DNA of 22,631 nucleotides from an uncultured Clostridia bacterium (GCA_944390305.1 CALXPX010000002.1:1-22631); one strand, 5' to 3'. Positions 15,059 through 22,631 are shown, counted from the stretch's first letter. Made by a program: numbers and translations. The notes: a model not told the origin generated them from the sequence alone.

Positions 15059-16936
15059 TTATCTCCTATTCATAGTTTCTAAATATATTAATAAAACAGA
15101 TATGTCCGCTGGCGAAACTCCAGATATTCTTGAAGCCTGTCCTACAGAAGTAGGCTTTACTTTATTTAGCTTTTGCCTTGCTTCTAATCTTAAGCCTTTA
15201 ATCTCTTGATAATCAATATCATCTGATAGTTTTTTATATTCTAATTTTTTAAATTTTTCTACTTGCTCTTTTTCCAAATTTATATATCCTGCATATTTTA
15301 CTTGAATTCCTACCTCCTCAGCTTCTTGTTTAGTAAGTTCTGGTCTTGTAGGATCTATATCTTTTAATTTTATATAATCAAGTTCTGGTCTTTTAAGTAA
15401 ATCTGATAATTTTACTCCAGTTGTTAACTTACTAGTATTAAATTTATTTAAAAATTCATTAACATCTTCTGATGGTTTTATAATAGTATTATTAAGTCTT
15501 TTAATTTCTTTTTCGATATTATTTTTCTTTTTTATAAATTTCTTATATCTATCATCAGATATAAGACCTACCATATGTCCAATTTCACATAATCTTAAAT
15601 CTGCATTATCCTGTCTTAAAAGTAATCTATATTCAGCCCTTGAAGTCATCATTCTATACGGTTCATTAGTACCTTTTGTTACAATGTCATCTATAAGTAC
15701 ACCTATATATGCTTGAGATCTATCTAATATAATAGGATCCCTACCTTTAATCTCTAATGATGCATTAATTCCTGCAATTAATCCTTGTGCTGCTGCTTCT
15801 TCATATCCTGAAGTACCATTAATTTGTCCTGCAAAGAACATTCCTTTTATTCTTTTATGTTCCAAAGATAACTTTAACTCTTGTGGATCAATGCAATCAT
15901 ATTCTATAGCATATGCAGGTCTTGTAAACTCTACATTTTCCATACCTTCGACTGTTCTATACATAGCTATTTGTACATCTTCAGGTAAAGATGAACTCAT
16001 ACCTTGTACATACATTTCATCAGTATCTCTTCCAACTGGTTCTATAAAAACTTGATGTCTTTCTTTATCTGCAAATCTTACAACTTTATCTTCAATAGAT
16101 GGGCAATATCTAGGTCCTGTACCATGAATTTTCCCCGAATATAAAGGAGATCTATGTAAATTATTTCTAATAATTTCGTGTGTTTTAGCATTTGTATATG
16201 TTAAATAACAATCCATTTGTTCTACATCTTTTTTATTAACATCTTCCATTGAAAATAACTCTGTATCAGGATCACCTTTTTGAACTTCCATTTTAGAAAA
16301 ATCCAAACTCCTTCTATTTACTCTAGCAGGTGTTCCTGTTTTAAATCTAGTAATCTTTATACCTAAATTTTTCAATACCTCAGACAATTTTTCTGATGCA
16401 GCTACTCCATCTGGACCACTTGAATAAGCAACTTCTCCTATATGTATAGTTCCTTTTAAATAAGTACCTGTTGCCAAAACTACTGCTCTTACATTATATA
16501 TAGCCCCTATATTAGTTTCAATAGACTTAATTCTGTCATCTTCAACTTCTATATTAACAATTTCTGCCTGCTTTAAATATAGATTTTCTTGCCTTTCCAA
16601 AGTCTTTTTCATTTCCGCTTGATACCTTTTTCTGTCTGCTTGAGCCCTTAAAGAGTAGACTGCTGGACCTTTAGATGTATTTAGCATCTTTAGCTGTAAA
16701 TATGTTTTATCTATATTTTTCCCCATTTCTCCACCTAAGCAATCAATTTCTCTGACAATATGCCCTTTAGAACTTCCACCAATATGTGGATTACAAGGCA
16801 TATTTGCCACAGCTTCTAAGCTAATAGAAAATACCAATGTTCTTAATCCCATTCTCGCACATGCAAGTCCTGCTTCACATCCAGCATGTCCTGCACCTAT
16901 TACTGCTACGTCGTATTCTCCTGCAAAATATTTCAT
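15059..16936 (-). CDS. mnmG: tRNA uridine-34 5-carboxymethylaminomethyl modification enzyme MnmG (GidA)
   Basis: FAD-dependent partner of MnmE; together they make the cmnm5U34 modification of certain tRNAs. At 625 residues it has the full family length. Visible motifs are the FAD-binding VIGAGHAGCEAG (12-23), MPCNPHIGGSSKGH with the conserved Cys near 47, GTGPRYCPSIEDK with the second conserved Cys, RAEYRLLLRQDNAD, and the C-terminal ASRISGVSPADISVLL. TAGGAGG precedes the ATG. It is separated from mnmE by 242 bases with no clear terminator, so mnmE-mnmG-rsmG may be read as one unit. Confidence 0.98.
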   Translation of the reverse strand: MKYFAGEYDVAVIGAGHAGCEAGLACARMGLRTLVFSISLEAVANMPCNPHIGGSSKGHIVREIDCLGGEMGKNIDKTYLQLKMLNTSKGPAVYSLRAQADRKRYQAEMKKTLERQENLYLKQAEIVNIEVEDDRIKSIETNIGAIYNVRAVVLATGTYLKGTIHIGEVAYSSGPDGVAASEKLSEVLKNLGIKITRFKTGTPARVNRRSLDFSKMEVQKGDPDTELFSMEDVNKKDVEQMDCYLTYTNAKTHEIIRNNLHRSPLYSGKIHGTGPRYCPSIEDKVVRFADKERHQVFIEPVGRDTDEMYVQGMSSSLPEDVQIAMYRTVEGMENVEFTRPAYAIEYDCIDPQELKLSLEHKRIKGMFFAGQINGTSGYEEAAAQGLIAGINASLEIKGRDPIILDRSQAYIGVLIDDIVTKGTNEPYRMMTSRAEYRLLLRQDNADLRLCEIGHMVGLISDDRYKKFIKKKNNIEKEIKRLNNTIIKPSEDVNEFLNKFNTSKLTTGVKLSDLLKRPELDYIKLKDIDPTRPELTKQEAEEVGIQVKYAGYINLEKEQVEKFKKLEYKKLSDDIDYQEIKGLRLEARQKLNKVKPTSVGQASRISGVSPADISVLLIYLETMNRR

Positions 16937-16990
16937 ATATTCCTCCTATTCTTTCTATTAATTGATATTGTATGCAAATTTTATATTTAA

Positions 16991-17008
16991 TTTTCCACAC
17001 TTTCCACA
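16991..17008 (+). promoter_or_regulatory. Two adjacent DnaA-box-like 9-mers upstream of mnmG
   Basis: TTTTCCACA (16991-16999) and CTTTCCACA (17000-17008) lie head to tail. The first differs from the DnaA box TTATCCACA at one position, the second at two. They are in the mnmE-mnmG gap about 5 kb from dnaA. In an AT-rich genome such matches can be chance. Confidence 0.3.
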
Positions 17009-17178
17009 TCGATAAATTATTTTCTTGTTTTTTATGAAACTCAAACCAATAATTTTTGAAATATTTTTTTAATAACAATCTTCATTTCCAATAAAAAACA
17101 TGATTTTCATTACCAATATACACTAAAAGTATATTTATTTTAAAAAGATGTGTTTGCTTAGAAATTTCGTCAACTTTT

Positions 17179-18552
17179 TTATTTTCCTAAACAAAATTTA
17201 GAAAAAATTTCATTAATTATATTATCTGATACATTTTCTCCTGTAATTTCACCTAAGTCGCTCATTGCTTGTTTTATATATATACTAATAATATCTACCG
17301 GCATATATTTTTCTATAGTTTCTATTGCCTGTTCTATTCCTTCTTTTGCTTTTCTAATTTGATTTTTATGCCTTTCATTAGTAATTAAAATTTTATTACT
17401 ATTAGATATTTCATTAAATTGAAACATTTTTAAAATCTCATTATATAGTTCTTCTAAACCATATCCAAGCTTAGCAGATAACTTTATAGTCGGTTTACAT
17501 AACTTATTAATTTCTTCCTCATTTTTGCTGTTTTCGTTTATTATGTCAACTTTATTCAATATAATAATTGCTTTTTTATCTTTAATAAACTCTAAAATCT
17601 GCCTATCATTATCATCTAAATTAGTTGAATTATCTATAATTGCTATAATCAAATCTGCTGAATTTGCAAGCTTCATACTTTTTTCTATACCTATTTTTTC
17701 TATCACATTATCTGTTTCTCTAATTCCTGCGGTATCAATTAATTTTAAAGCTATTCCATCAATATTTATATATTCTTCTATACTATCTCTAGTTGTTCCT
17801 GCTATATCACTTACAATAGCTCTATCTTCTTTAATCATTAAATTAAGAAAAGAAGACTTTCCAGCGTTTGGTTTTCCAAGAATAACTGTTTTTATTCCAT
17901 CTCTTAGTATTTTTCCCTTTTCAAATGATTTCTCTAAATCAGATAATAAACTATGTATACTCTTTAATTTTATTAATGCTTCTTTATTAGTTACTTCCTC
18001 AACATCATATTCTGGATAATCAATAGTTACTTCTATATTTACCATAATATCCAACATCTCTTTTTCTATCTCTTTAATTTTTTGGGATAAAAAACCTTCT
18101 AATTGATTTAGCGATTCTTTAGCTTCCATTTCAGATTTAGAATTTATAAGGTTTATAATACCTTCTGCTTGTGATAAATCTATTCTTCCATTTAAAAACG
18201 CTCTTTTAGTAAACTCTCCTGGCATTGCTAAATCCGCACCATTTTCAAGGCAAATTTCTAAAATCTTTTTTTCTATTAACATACCTCCATGAGAATTAAT
18301 CTCACACATATCTTCAGTAGTATAACTTTTAGGTGAAATAAAATAAGAAACTAATACTTCATCTATAATTTCATTACTTTTAGGATCTATAATATTTCCA
18401 TATTTCATAGAATATCCCTTTATTTCTTTTGAATTATTTTTAGGCTTAAATATTTTATTGATTATATCAAAAGTATCTTTTCCAGATAATCTTATAATTC
18501 CTATTCCTCCATTTCCAGTTGCGGTAGAAATTGCTGCTATTGTTTTATCCAT
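17179..18552 (-). CDS. mnmE: tRNA modification GTPase MnmE (TrmE)
   Basis: GTPase partner of MnmG in U34 tRNA modification. The 457 residues comprise an N-terminal tetrahydrofolate-binding domain (about 1-120), a helical domain, and an inserted G domain. The G motifs are GKPNAGKSS (226-234), DIAGTTRD (249-256), DTAG (273-276) and NKVD (333-336). The C-terminus is CLGK, with the conserved Cys454 of the family C(I/L/V)GK ending. AAGGAGG precedes the ATG. Upstream lies the extreme AT tract, so its promoter must lie in the 150 bases before the gene or further up; I see no clear -35/-10 pair. Confidence 0.98.
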   Translation of the reverse strand: MDKTIAAISTATGNGGIGIIRLSGKDTFDIINKIFKPKNNSKEIKGYSMKYGNIIDPKSNEIIDEVLVSYFISPKSYTTEDMCEINSHGGMLIEKKILEICLENGADLAMPGEFTKRAFLNGRIDLSQAEGIINLINSKSEMEAKESLNQLEGFLSQKIKEIEKEMLDIMVNIEVTIDYPEYDVEEVTNKEALIKLKSIHSLLSDLEKSFEKGKILRDGIKTVILGKPNAGKSSFLNLMIKEDRAIVSDIAGTTRDSIEEYINIDGIALKLIDTAGIRETDNVIEKIGIEKSMKLANSADLIIAIIDNSTNLDDNDRQILEFIKDKKAIIILNKVDIINENSKNEEEINKLCKPTIKLSAKLGYGLEELYNEILKMFQFNEISNSNKILITNERHKNQIRKAKEGIEQAIETIEKYMPVDIISIYIKQAMSDLGEITGENVSDNIINEIFSKFCLGK

Positions 18553-18608
18553 TTAATCCTCCTTATTAATTTAATCAAATTCTTTTCAAAATCCTCAAAT
18601 TTCAATTT

Positions 18609-18622
18609 TTAGTATTTACTAA
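18609..18622. repeat. Hyphenated palindrome upstream of mnmE
   Basis: TTAGTA, two bases, TACTAA. It is a perfect 6+6 dyad about 57 bases before the mnmE ATG and could be a protein binding site. It is short enough to be a chance occurrence in AT-rich DNA. Confidence 0.35.
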
Positions 18623-18790
18623 TAAAAGTATATTTCAAAATTTTAAAATCGTCTTATTTTTAATTTTAAAGGCATGATTTTATTTTTTTAAATTCTTTTT
18701 TCTTTTAATTTTATATCAATTTTTATATTTCAATTATTTTTATTATATTTTAATTATTATTGATTATTTTTTATTTAATTATTTTTTTAT

Positions 18791-19200
18791 TTATTAAAAT
18801 TATTTTTATTAATATTTTTTATTTTAATTTAATTATTTTTATTATTTATAATATTTTTTTAATTAATTTTTTAATTATTATTTATTATTTAATTATTTTT
18901 ATTTATTAAAATTATTTTTATTAATATTTTTTTATTTTAATTTAATTATTTTCATTTTTAAAAATTTTTTTATTTTTAATTTATTTTAAAATATTTTTTT
19001 ATTTTTATATTTTTTAATTAAATTTTAAATTATTAATTATTATTTAATTGTTTTTTATTTATTAAAATTATTTTTTTAATTTTTACATTATTTTTAATAT
19101 GTTTCATTTATTTTATTATTTTTAATGTTTTTTAATTAATTTTTAAATTATTTTTTATTTATCAGAATTATTTTCATTAATATTTTTATTTTAATTTTTT
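18791..19200 (+). repeat. Degenerate dispersed copies of an AT motif
   Basis: A unit beginning TTATTAAAATTATTTTTATT recurs at 18791, 18903, 19059 and 19159. The first two copies match over about 49 bases apart from one T insertion and are 112 bases apart. The third is shortened and the fourth carries a few substitutions (TTATCAGAATTATTTTCATT). This suggests duplication and decay rather than random sequence. Confidence 0.55.
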
Positions 19201-19343
19201 AAATATTTTTTATTATTTTTAATATTTTAATTGATTTTAATTTAATTATTTTTTTATTATTTAACTATTTAAAATAATTTATTTTTATTTTTTTATTAAT
19301 TATTTTTTAATATGTTTATTTTCTCATTTATTTTTATAATAAA

Positions 19344-19395
19344 GAAGTCAAAGTACGATTGTTTATTTCTAAACTAAATCTCGAACTTTGACTTC
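19344..19395 (-). terminator. Hairpin ending the rpmH-jag operon
   Basis: GAAGTCAAAGT and ACTTTGACTTC pair perfectly over 11 bases (19344-19354 with 19385-19395). Inside is a smaller GTTTA/TAAAC hairpin. On the minus strand the tail is TTTATTATAAAAAT, only moderately T-rich. It lies 7 bases past the jag stop codon, so a terminator role is likely. Confidence 0.65.
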
Positions 19396-19401
19396 GATAT
19401 T

Positions 19402-20091
19402 TTATCTTTTTTCAATTACTATTCTTCTTCTTGGTTCTTCTCCAATACTATGTGTTGTAACAAACTTGCTATTCTGTAATTCCGTATGTATTATCTTTCT
19501 TTCATAAGAAGACATTGGCTCCAATATTATTTTCTTTCCATTTCTTTTTACTGTTTTTTCTAATTTCTTAGCTAATTCTTTTAAAGTTTCTTCTCTTTTT
19601 TCTTTATATCCACCAATATCAACTAATACTCTTACTCTATTTTCTAAATTCTTATTACCTATAGCTGAAAGAATTGTTTGAAGAGCTTTTATTGTCTCTC
19701 CTCTATATCCAATTAATTTTGAAGAATTATCTCCTTTTATTTCAACGTAAATTGAATTATCCTTCTTATTTATTACATATTCTAATTCTTTAACTTGATT
19801 TGTAAAAGTTTTAAGAAAATCCTCAACAGCAATTTTACATTTTTCTATATCTTCTGGTTTTATATTTTCGTTTTTTAATTCTTTAGTTTTCTTCTCCTTT
19901 TGTTCCTTTTCTTTTTTTAAAGTTAATTCAACTTTTACTACTCTTGGTTCTAATATACTAAAAAAGCTTCTTTTCTCTTCATTTTCTAAAATTTTTATTT
20001 CTACATCTTCTTTTTTGCAATTTAATTCTTTTAATCCTTTTTCTATTGCTTCAGTTGATGTTTTTCCTTCTGCTATAACTACATCTTTCAT
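19402..20091 (-). CDS. jag: RNA-binding protein Jag (KhpB, SpoIIIJ-associated)
   Basis: A 229-residue protein with three parts: the Jag N-terminal domain (about 1-55), a Lys/Glu-rich linker (56-80), then a KH domain whose loop is IGYRGETIKALQ (127-138), and an R3H domain with SYERKIIH (195-202), R198 and H202 being the signature residues. In Firmicutes it binds RNA and has been linked to cell elongation control. The ATG follows the yidC stop by 3 bases and its GAGGAGG site is encoded in the final yidC codons, so expression is coupled. Confidence 0.96.
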   Translation of the reverse strand: MKDVVIAEGKTSTEAIEKGLKELNCKKEDVEIKILENEEKRSFFSILEPRVVKVELTLKKEKEQKEKKTKELKNENIKPEDIEKCKIAVEDFLKTFTNQVKELEYVINKKDNSIYVEIKGDNSSKLIGYRGETIKALQTILSAIGNKNLENRVRVLVDIGGYKEKREETLKELAKKLEKTVKRNGKKIILEPMSSYERKIIHTELQNSKFVTTHSIGEEPRRRIVIEKR

Positions 20092-20094
20092 TAA

Positions 20095-20973
20095 TTATGC
20101 CTCCTCTTTTTTCATAAACTTATTTAGTATTAATCTTTCGCATAATTGCAATATATTTTTAACTAACCAATATAATGACAATCCCAAAGGTGCAATAACA
20201 GCAATCGCAATAGACATTATAGGCATCATATAATTCATACTATTAGTCATTTGTTGCATACTTTGAAGTTGTTCATCCATAGTTTCTTCTGAATTACCAT
20301 CAGTAAGAGCATTTTTCTGCTTCTTTCTTTCTTTTTCTTCCTTTTCCTTTTGTCTTTGCTCTTTAGATTTATTTAAATTTGTCATTATTCTTATATTAAC
20401 AAATGTTGTAATAACATATAAAATAGGAATTACCAAAACTTTTATATCACTAAGATTTTGCATTGGAACTTTGCTTAAATCTAATCCTAAGAAATCCATA
20501 TTAATGTATACATTTTCATCTTCTGAAGCTTTTTCCTCTATTATTTTTATTTCTGGATAAGAAGATGATTCTCCATTCTCAGTAATTTCTTGTTGATATT
20601 TTTCTAAAACTGCAGGATCTACTTTCTTCATATATGTTAAAGGTCTACTTACTAAATAAAATACGGATAAAAATAATATAAGCTGTATAATAGAGCTTAA
20701 GCATCCTGAAAAAGGACTAACCTTTTCTTTTTTATATAATCCCATTACTTCTTGATTTAATAATTCAGGATTATTTTTATATTTAACTTGTAATTTTTGC
20801 ATCTCTTGTTGAATCTTAGCTGATTTTTTTAAAGATTTTTGTTGTTTAATAGATAGCGGTAATAATATTATTTGTAAAATAAGTGAAAATAATATTATAG
20901 CCCATCCATAATTTTGTAACCAAGAATACAAGAAATTCAAAACATAACCAAAAATGTTTGCTAAAAATCCCAT
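20095..20973 (-). CDS. yidC: Membrane protein insertase YidC (OxaA type)
   Basis: Inserts proteins into the cytoplasmic membrane alone or with SecYEG. The 292 residues have five hydrophobic segments, and the hairpin IKQQKSLKKSAKIQQEMQ follows the first. SGCLSSIIQLILFLSVFYLV and the late segments MMPIMSIAIAVIAPLGLSLYW are family-typical. A soluble insert (about 125-170) and a basic loop (210-240, KEQRQKEKEEKERKK) interrupt the core. There is no lipoprotein signal, unlike Bacillus SpoIIIJ. The groove arginine of Bacillus YidC1 (R73) appears as Gln34 in LILQIILLPL. GGGAG precedes the ATG, 13 bases after yidD. Confidence 0.96.
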   Translation of the reverse strand: MGFLANIFGYVLNFLYSWLQNYGWAIILFSLILQIILLPLSIKQQKSLKKSAKIQQEMQKLQVKYKNNPELLNQEVMGLYKKEKVSPFSGCLSSIIQLILFLSVFYLVSRPLTYMKKVDPAVLEKYQQEITENGESSSYPEIKIIEEKASEDENVYINMDFLGLDLSKVPMQNLSDIKVLVIPILYVITTFVNIRIMTNLNKSKEQRQKEKEEKERKKQKNALTDGNSEETMDEQLQSMQQMTNSMNYMMPIMSIAIAVIAPLGLSLYWLVKNILQLCERLILNKFMKKEEA

Positions 20974-20986
20974 TCTTTTTCTCCCT

Positions 20987-21205
20987 TCATTTTAATGGAT
21001 CATATCCCCCTTTTGAAAAAGGATTACATTTTAATATTCTCTTAATTCCCAAAAAAATACCTTTAATGCAACCATGTTTTTCAATAGCTTGTTTTGTATA
21101 TTCTGAACAAGACGGATAATACTTACATTGCACTCCCATATATCTTAGTCCAGGAGATATACATTTTTGATATCCCTTAATTAACCAAATTAGAATCTTT
21201 TTCAT
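20987..21205 (-). CDS. yidD: Membrane protein insertion efficiency factor YidD
   Basis: A 72-residue membrane-associated protein. It has an amphipathic N-terminus (KKILIWLIKGYQKCISPGL), then CKYYPSCSEYTKQAIEKHG and RILKCNPFSKGGYDPLK, which match the family signature closely. It assists YidC-dependent insertion. Its start lies 29 bases inside rnpA in another frame, as in many Firmicutes, and it lacks a strong ribosome binding site, so translation is probably coupled to rnpA. Confidence 0.96.
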   Translation of the reverse strand: MKKILIWLIKGYQKCISPGLRYMGVQCKYYPSCSEYTKQAIEKHGCIKGIFLGIKRILKCNPFSKGGYDPLK

Positions 21206-21545
21206 CTTTTTTTATACCTGAATTTAAAAATATTCTTTTCATATCCTCAAATATTATATAATAAGATAAATCACCAATATCTGCTTTTTTATTCCAAGCA
21301 ATAACTATATCATAGCCAATATCACAATTTACCATATTTTTTTGATATACAGCCCTTATAACCCTTTTTATTCTATTTCTTTTTACTGCATTACATAGTT
21401 TAGAGCTAAGAGCAATTCCTAATCTATTTACACCAACTCTATTTTTTAAAATATAAATTATAATTTGATTTCCTATATAATATTTTCCTTTATTAAATAC
21501 ATTTTTAAATTCGTAATTCAATTTCAATGTTTTAATTCTTCTCAT
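21177..21545 (-). CDS. rnpA: Ribonuclease P protein component
   Basis: Protein subunit of RNase P, which trims the 5' ends of tRNA precursors. The 122 residues include the RNR motif NAVKRNRIKRVIR (52-64) and the start MRRIKTLKLNYEFKNVFNKGK. The strictly usual G of VGNAVKRN is Cys51 here (LCNAVKRN). The ribosome binding site is modest (AAGG, about 11 bases before the ATG). A terminator-like hairpin lies just upstream, and yidD overlaps the 3' end. Confidence 0.96.
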   Translation of the reverse strand: MRRIKTLKLNYEFKNVFNKGKYYIGNQIIIYILKNRVGVNRLGIALSSKLCNAVKRNRIKRVIRAVYQKNMVNCDIGYDIVIAWNKKADIGDLSYYIIFEDMKRIFLNSGIKKDEKDSNLVN

Positions 21546-21558
21546 AATTATATACCTT

Positions 21559-21584
21559 AAAAAAGGTCACTATAATTGTGACCT
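21559..21584 (-). terminator. Hairpin terminator between rpmH and rnpA
   Basis: On the minus strand AGGTCAC, a 7-base loop, and GTGACCT are followed by six Ts (21564-21559). It lies 13 bases after the rpmH stop codon and 13 bases before the rnpA ATG. It probably makes L34 mRNA more abundant than rnpA mRNA, since partial read-through must feed rnpA. Confidence 0.82.
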
Positions 21585-21597
21585 CAATAAAAAAGCC

Positions 21598-21732
21598 TTA
21601 AGCGCTTAATTTTTTTCTTCCTTTTGCACGTCTTGCTTTTAATACATTTCTTCCTTGTCTAGTAGACATTCTTTTCATAAATCCATGTTCTTTTTGTTCT
21701 TGTCTCTTTTTTGGTTGATAAGTTCTTTTCAT
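21598..21732 (-). CDS. rpmH: 50S ribosomal protein L34
   Basis: A 44-residue basic protein beginning MKRTYQPKKRQEQKEHGFMK and ending RRAKGRKKLSA, with STRQGRNVLKARRAKGRKKL matching L34 closely. It is a component of the large ribosomal subunit. GGAGGTG lies 8 bases before the ATG at 21732. It is the first gene of the rpmH-rnpA-yidD-yidC-jag operon, has a near-perfect promoter, and lies divergent from dnaA. Confidence 0.98.
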   Translation of the reverse strand: MKRTYQPKKRQEQKEHGFMKRMSTRQGRNVLKARRAKGRKKLSA

Positions 21733-21784
21733 TTATATTGCACCTCCAATTCTATAGCAAAATATAATCTCAATCGTATTTTCT

Positions 21785-21814
21785 ATTATAACCCTTAAAT
21801 ACCAATTATGTCAA
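21785..21814 (-). promoter_or_regulatory. rpmH: Promoter of the rpmH operon
   Basis: On the minus strand a perfect TTGACA (21809-21814) and a perfect TATAAT (21785-21790) are 18 bases apart. The start would be near 21778, about 45 bases before the rpmH ATG. Confidence 0.88.
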
Positions 21815-21856
21815 TAGATATCAGCCAAATTTTTTTATATTTTCTTTCGATTTTAC

Positions 21857-21886
21857 TTGACTAATTATGCCAATTTTTGATATTAT
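21857..21886 (+). promoter_or_regulatory. dnaA: Promoter of dnaA
   Basis: TTGACT (21857-21862, 5 of 6) and TATTAT (21881-21886, 5 of 6) are 18 bases apart. The start near 21893 leaves a leader of about 120 bases that holds the two DnaA-box-like sites. Confidence 0.65.
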
Positions 21887-21938
21887 TATATCAAATTATG
21901 AGAAATAAAAGATACTAAAGAAAATGTTATTTAAGTAC

Positions 21939-21970
21939 TTTTCCACAATCTATTAATAAATTGTGGATAT
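21939..21970. promoter_or_regulatory. Inverted pair of DnaA-box-like sites in the dnaA leader
   Basis: TTTTCCACA (21939-21947, + strand) and ATATCCACA (21962-21970, minus strand) each differ from TTATCCACA at one position. They face each other as an inverted repeat with 8-base arms (TCCACAAT and ATTGTGGA). They may let DnaA repress its own gene and form part of the origin. Only two boxes are seen here; the main cluster may lie beyond the window, after dnaA. Confidence 0.6.
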
Positions 21971-22011
21971 TAAATAACTTTTTTATTTTTGCAATTAAGG
22001 GGTTGAAGCAA

Positions 22012-22631
22012 ATGTCAAGCGAAAATCTAAATGAACTATGGAGTAAAGCAAAAGAACTATTAAAAGATGAAACAACAGTAATTACATATCAAACATGGAT
22101 TCAGCCATTAGAATTAAAAAGCGTTAATAATAACGTTATAGTTTTAGTTGCATCAAACCCATTTCAAAAAGATACTATTGAATCAAGATATTTAACTCTA
22201 CTTACAAACACTTTTAATTTTATAACAAATAAGAAATGTAATGTAACAATAAAATTAAAAGATGAAGAAGATTCTATTTCAAGTACTGTCACACCTATTT
22301 CAAATAACAAATCTCTTATTAATTCTGGATTAAATCCAAAATACACATTTGATACATTTGTAGTAGGAAGTAATAATAAATTTGCACAAGCAGCAGCAAT
22401 GGGAGTAGCAGATAATCCTGGTTCTAAGTATAATCCGTTTTTTATTTATGGGGGAGTAGGACTAGGAAAAACTCACTTAATGCATGCTATAGGAAATCAA
22501 ATATTAATGAATAATCCAAATGTTAATATTTTATATGTAACATCTGAAACTTTCACTAATCAATTAATAAATGCATTAAGAGATCAAGCAACAGAAAAAT
22601 TTAGAGAAAAATATAGGAATATTGATGTACT
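22012..22631 (+). CDS. dnaA: Chromosomal replication initiator DnaA (partial, cut by the window end)
   Basis: The first 206 codons are present. The N-terminal domain I begins MSSENLNELWSKAKELLKDE and includes TYQTWIQPLEL. A short variable linker follows (about 85-103). Then YTFDTFVVGSNNKFAQAAA opens the AAA+ domain with Walker A GGVGLGKTH. The end reads FREKYRNIDV, just before the Walker B aspartates that must lie outside. The ATG has AAGGGG (21997-22002) 9 bases upstream. DnaA binds DnaA boxes and melts the origin. It is divergent from rpmH. Confidence 0.97.
   Translation, partial: MSSENLNELWSKAKELLKDETTVITYQTWIQPLELKSVNNNVIVLVASNPFQKDTIESRYLTLLTNTFNFITNKKCNVTIKLKDEEDSISSTVTPISNNKSLINSGLNPKYTFDTFVVGSNNKFAQAAAMGVADNPGSKYNPFFIYGGVGLGKTHLMHAIGNQILMNNPNVNILYVTSETFTNQLINALRDQATEKFREKYRNIDV

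Larger units (their letters stand above)
18553..19343. other. Gene-free tract almost without G or C
   Basis: Between mnmE and the jag terminator there is no supported gene. From 18721 to 19320 I count about 14 G or C in 600 bases. An uninterrupted A/T run spans 18763-18952 (190 bases) and another spans 18954-19049. The + strand is mainly T with short A runs. No promoter, RNA gene or clean hairpin stands out. The location about 3 kb from dnaA allows an origin-linked structural role such as easily melted DNA, but this is inference; it could equally be degenerate spacer. Confidence 0.85.

Noticed and set aside
16875..17078. A 67-codon minus-strand ORF overlapping the mnmG start
   Set aside because: It runs into the mnmG N-terminus in another frame, has no ribosome binding site and no recognisable sequence.
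17525..18019. A 164-codon + strand ORF inside mnmE
   Set aside because: It is antisense to the conserved G domain of MnmE and has no binding site; it is a shadow of the real gene.
21598..21609. Palindrome TTAAGCGCTTAA at the rpmH stop codon
   Set aside because: It arises from the final Ser-Ala codons and stop codon of rpmH, and the proper terminator lies just downstream.

Overview
The window is strongly AT-rich DNA with clostridial gene content and ends inside dnaA, so it covers one flank of a chromosomal replication origin. The order read leftward from dnaA (rpmH, rnpA, yidD, yidC, jag, mnmE, mnmG, rsmG, parA, parB, a DUF4446 gene) is the classic Firmicutes origin arrangement. The 2-hydroxyacyl-CoA dehydratase activator homologue, the DUF4446 gene and the GLUG-repeat protein with a pilin-like start point to an anaerobic low-GC member of the Clostridia. 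I cannot name the species.

Layout. 1-4970: a + strand operon with a consensus promoter encodes a 1438-residue acyl-CoA dehydratase activator-type ATPase and a YqeG-type HAD phosphatase, closed by a hairpin terminator. 4986-7354: two minus-strand genes, a DUF4190-like membrane protein with an Asn-rich head and Tyr/Asp-rich tail, and an unrecognised 552-residue protein. 7400-7712: two tRNA-Ser genes (GCT and TGA) with promoter and terminator. 7748-9589: a surface protein with GLUG repeats. 9749-9923: a compact unit with promoter, ribosome binding site, 34-codon ORF and terminator that looks like an unannotated small gene. 9939-12100: uracil salvage operon uraA-upp, preceded by a 28-codon hydrophobic leader ORF whose stop codon abuts an intrinsic terminator. 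12112-14304: parA-parB-DUF4446 operon. 14343-18552: rsmG, mnmG and mnmE. 18553-19343: a gene-free tract almost devoid of G and C. 19344-21814: rpmH-rnpA-yidD-yidC-jag operon. 21857-22631: dnaA promoter, DnaA-box-like sites and the first 206 codons of dnaA on the + strand.

How the genes work together. The origin cluster joins replication initiation (DnaA), segregation (ParA/ParB), ribosome and RNase P biogenesis (L34, RnpA), membrane protein insertion (YidC, YidD, Jag) and tRNA/rRNA modification (MnmE, MnmG, RsmG). UraA and Upp import uracil and convert it to UMP; the leader arrangement suggests transcription attenuation similar in logic to enterobacterial pyrBI.

Most notable: the uraA leader attenuator; a ParA with a heavily altered P-loop; a candidate 34-residue small protein with its own complete transcription unit; and a 600-base segment near the origin with about 14 G or C bases by my hand count.
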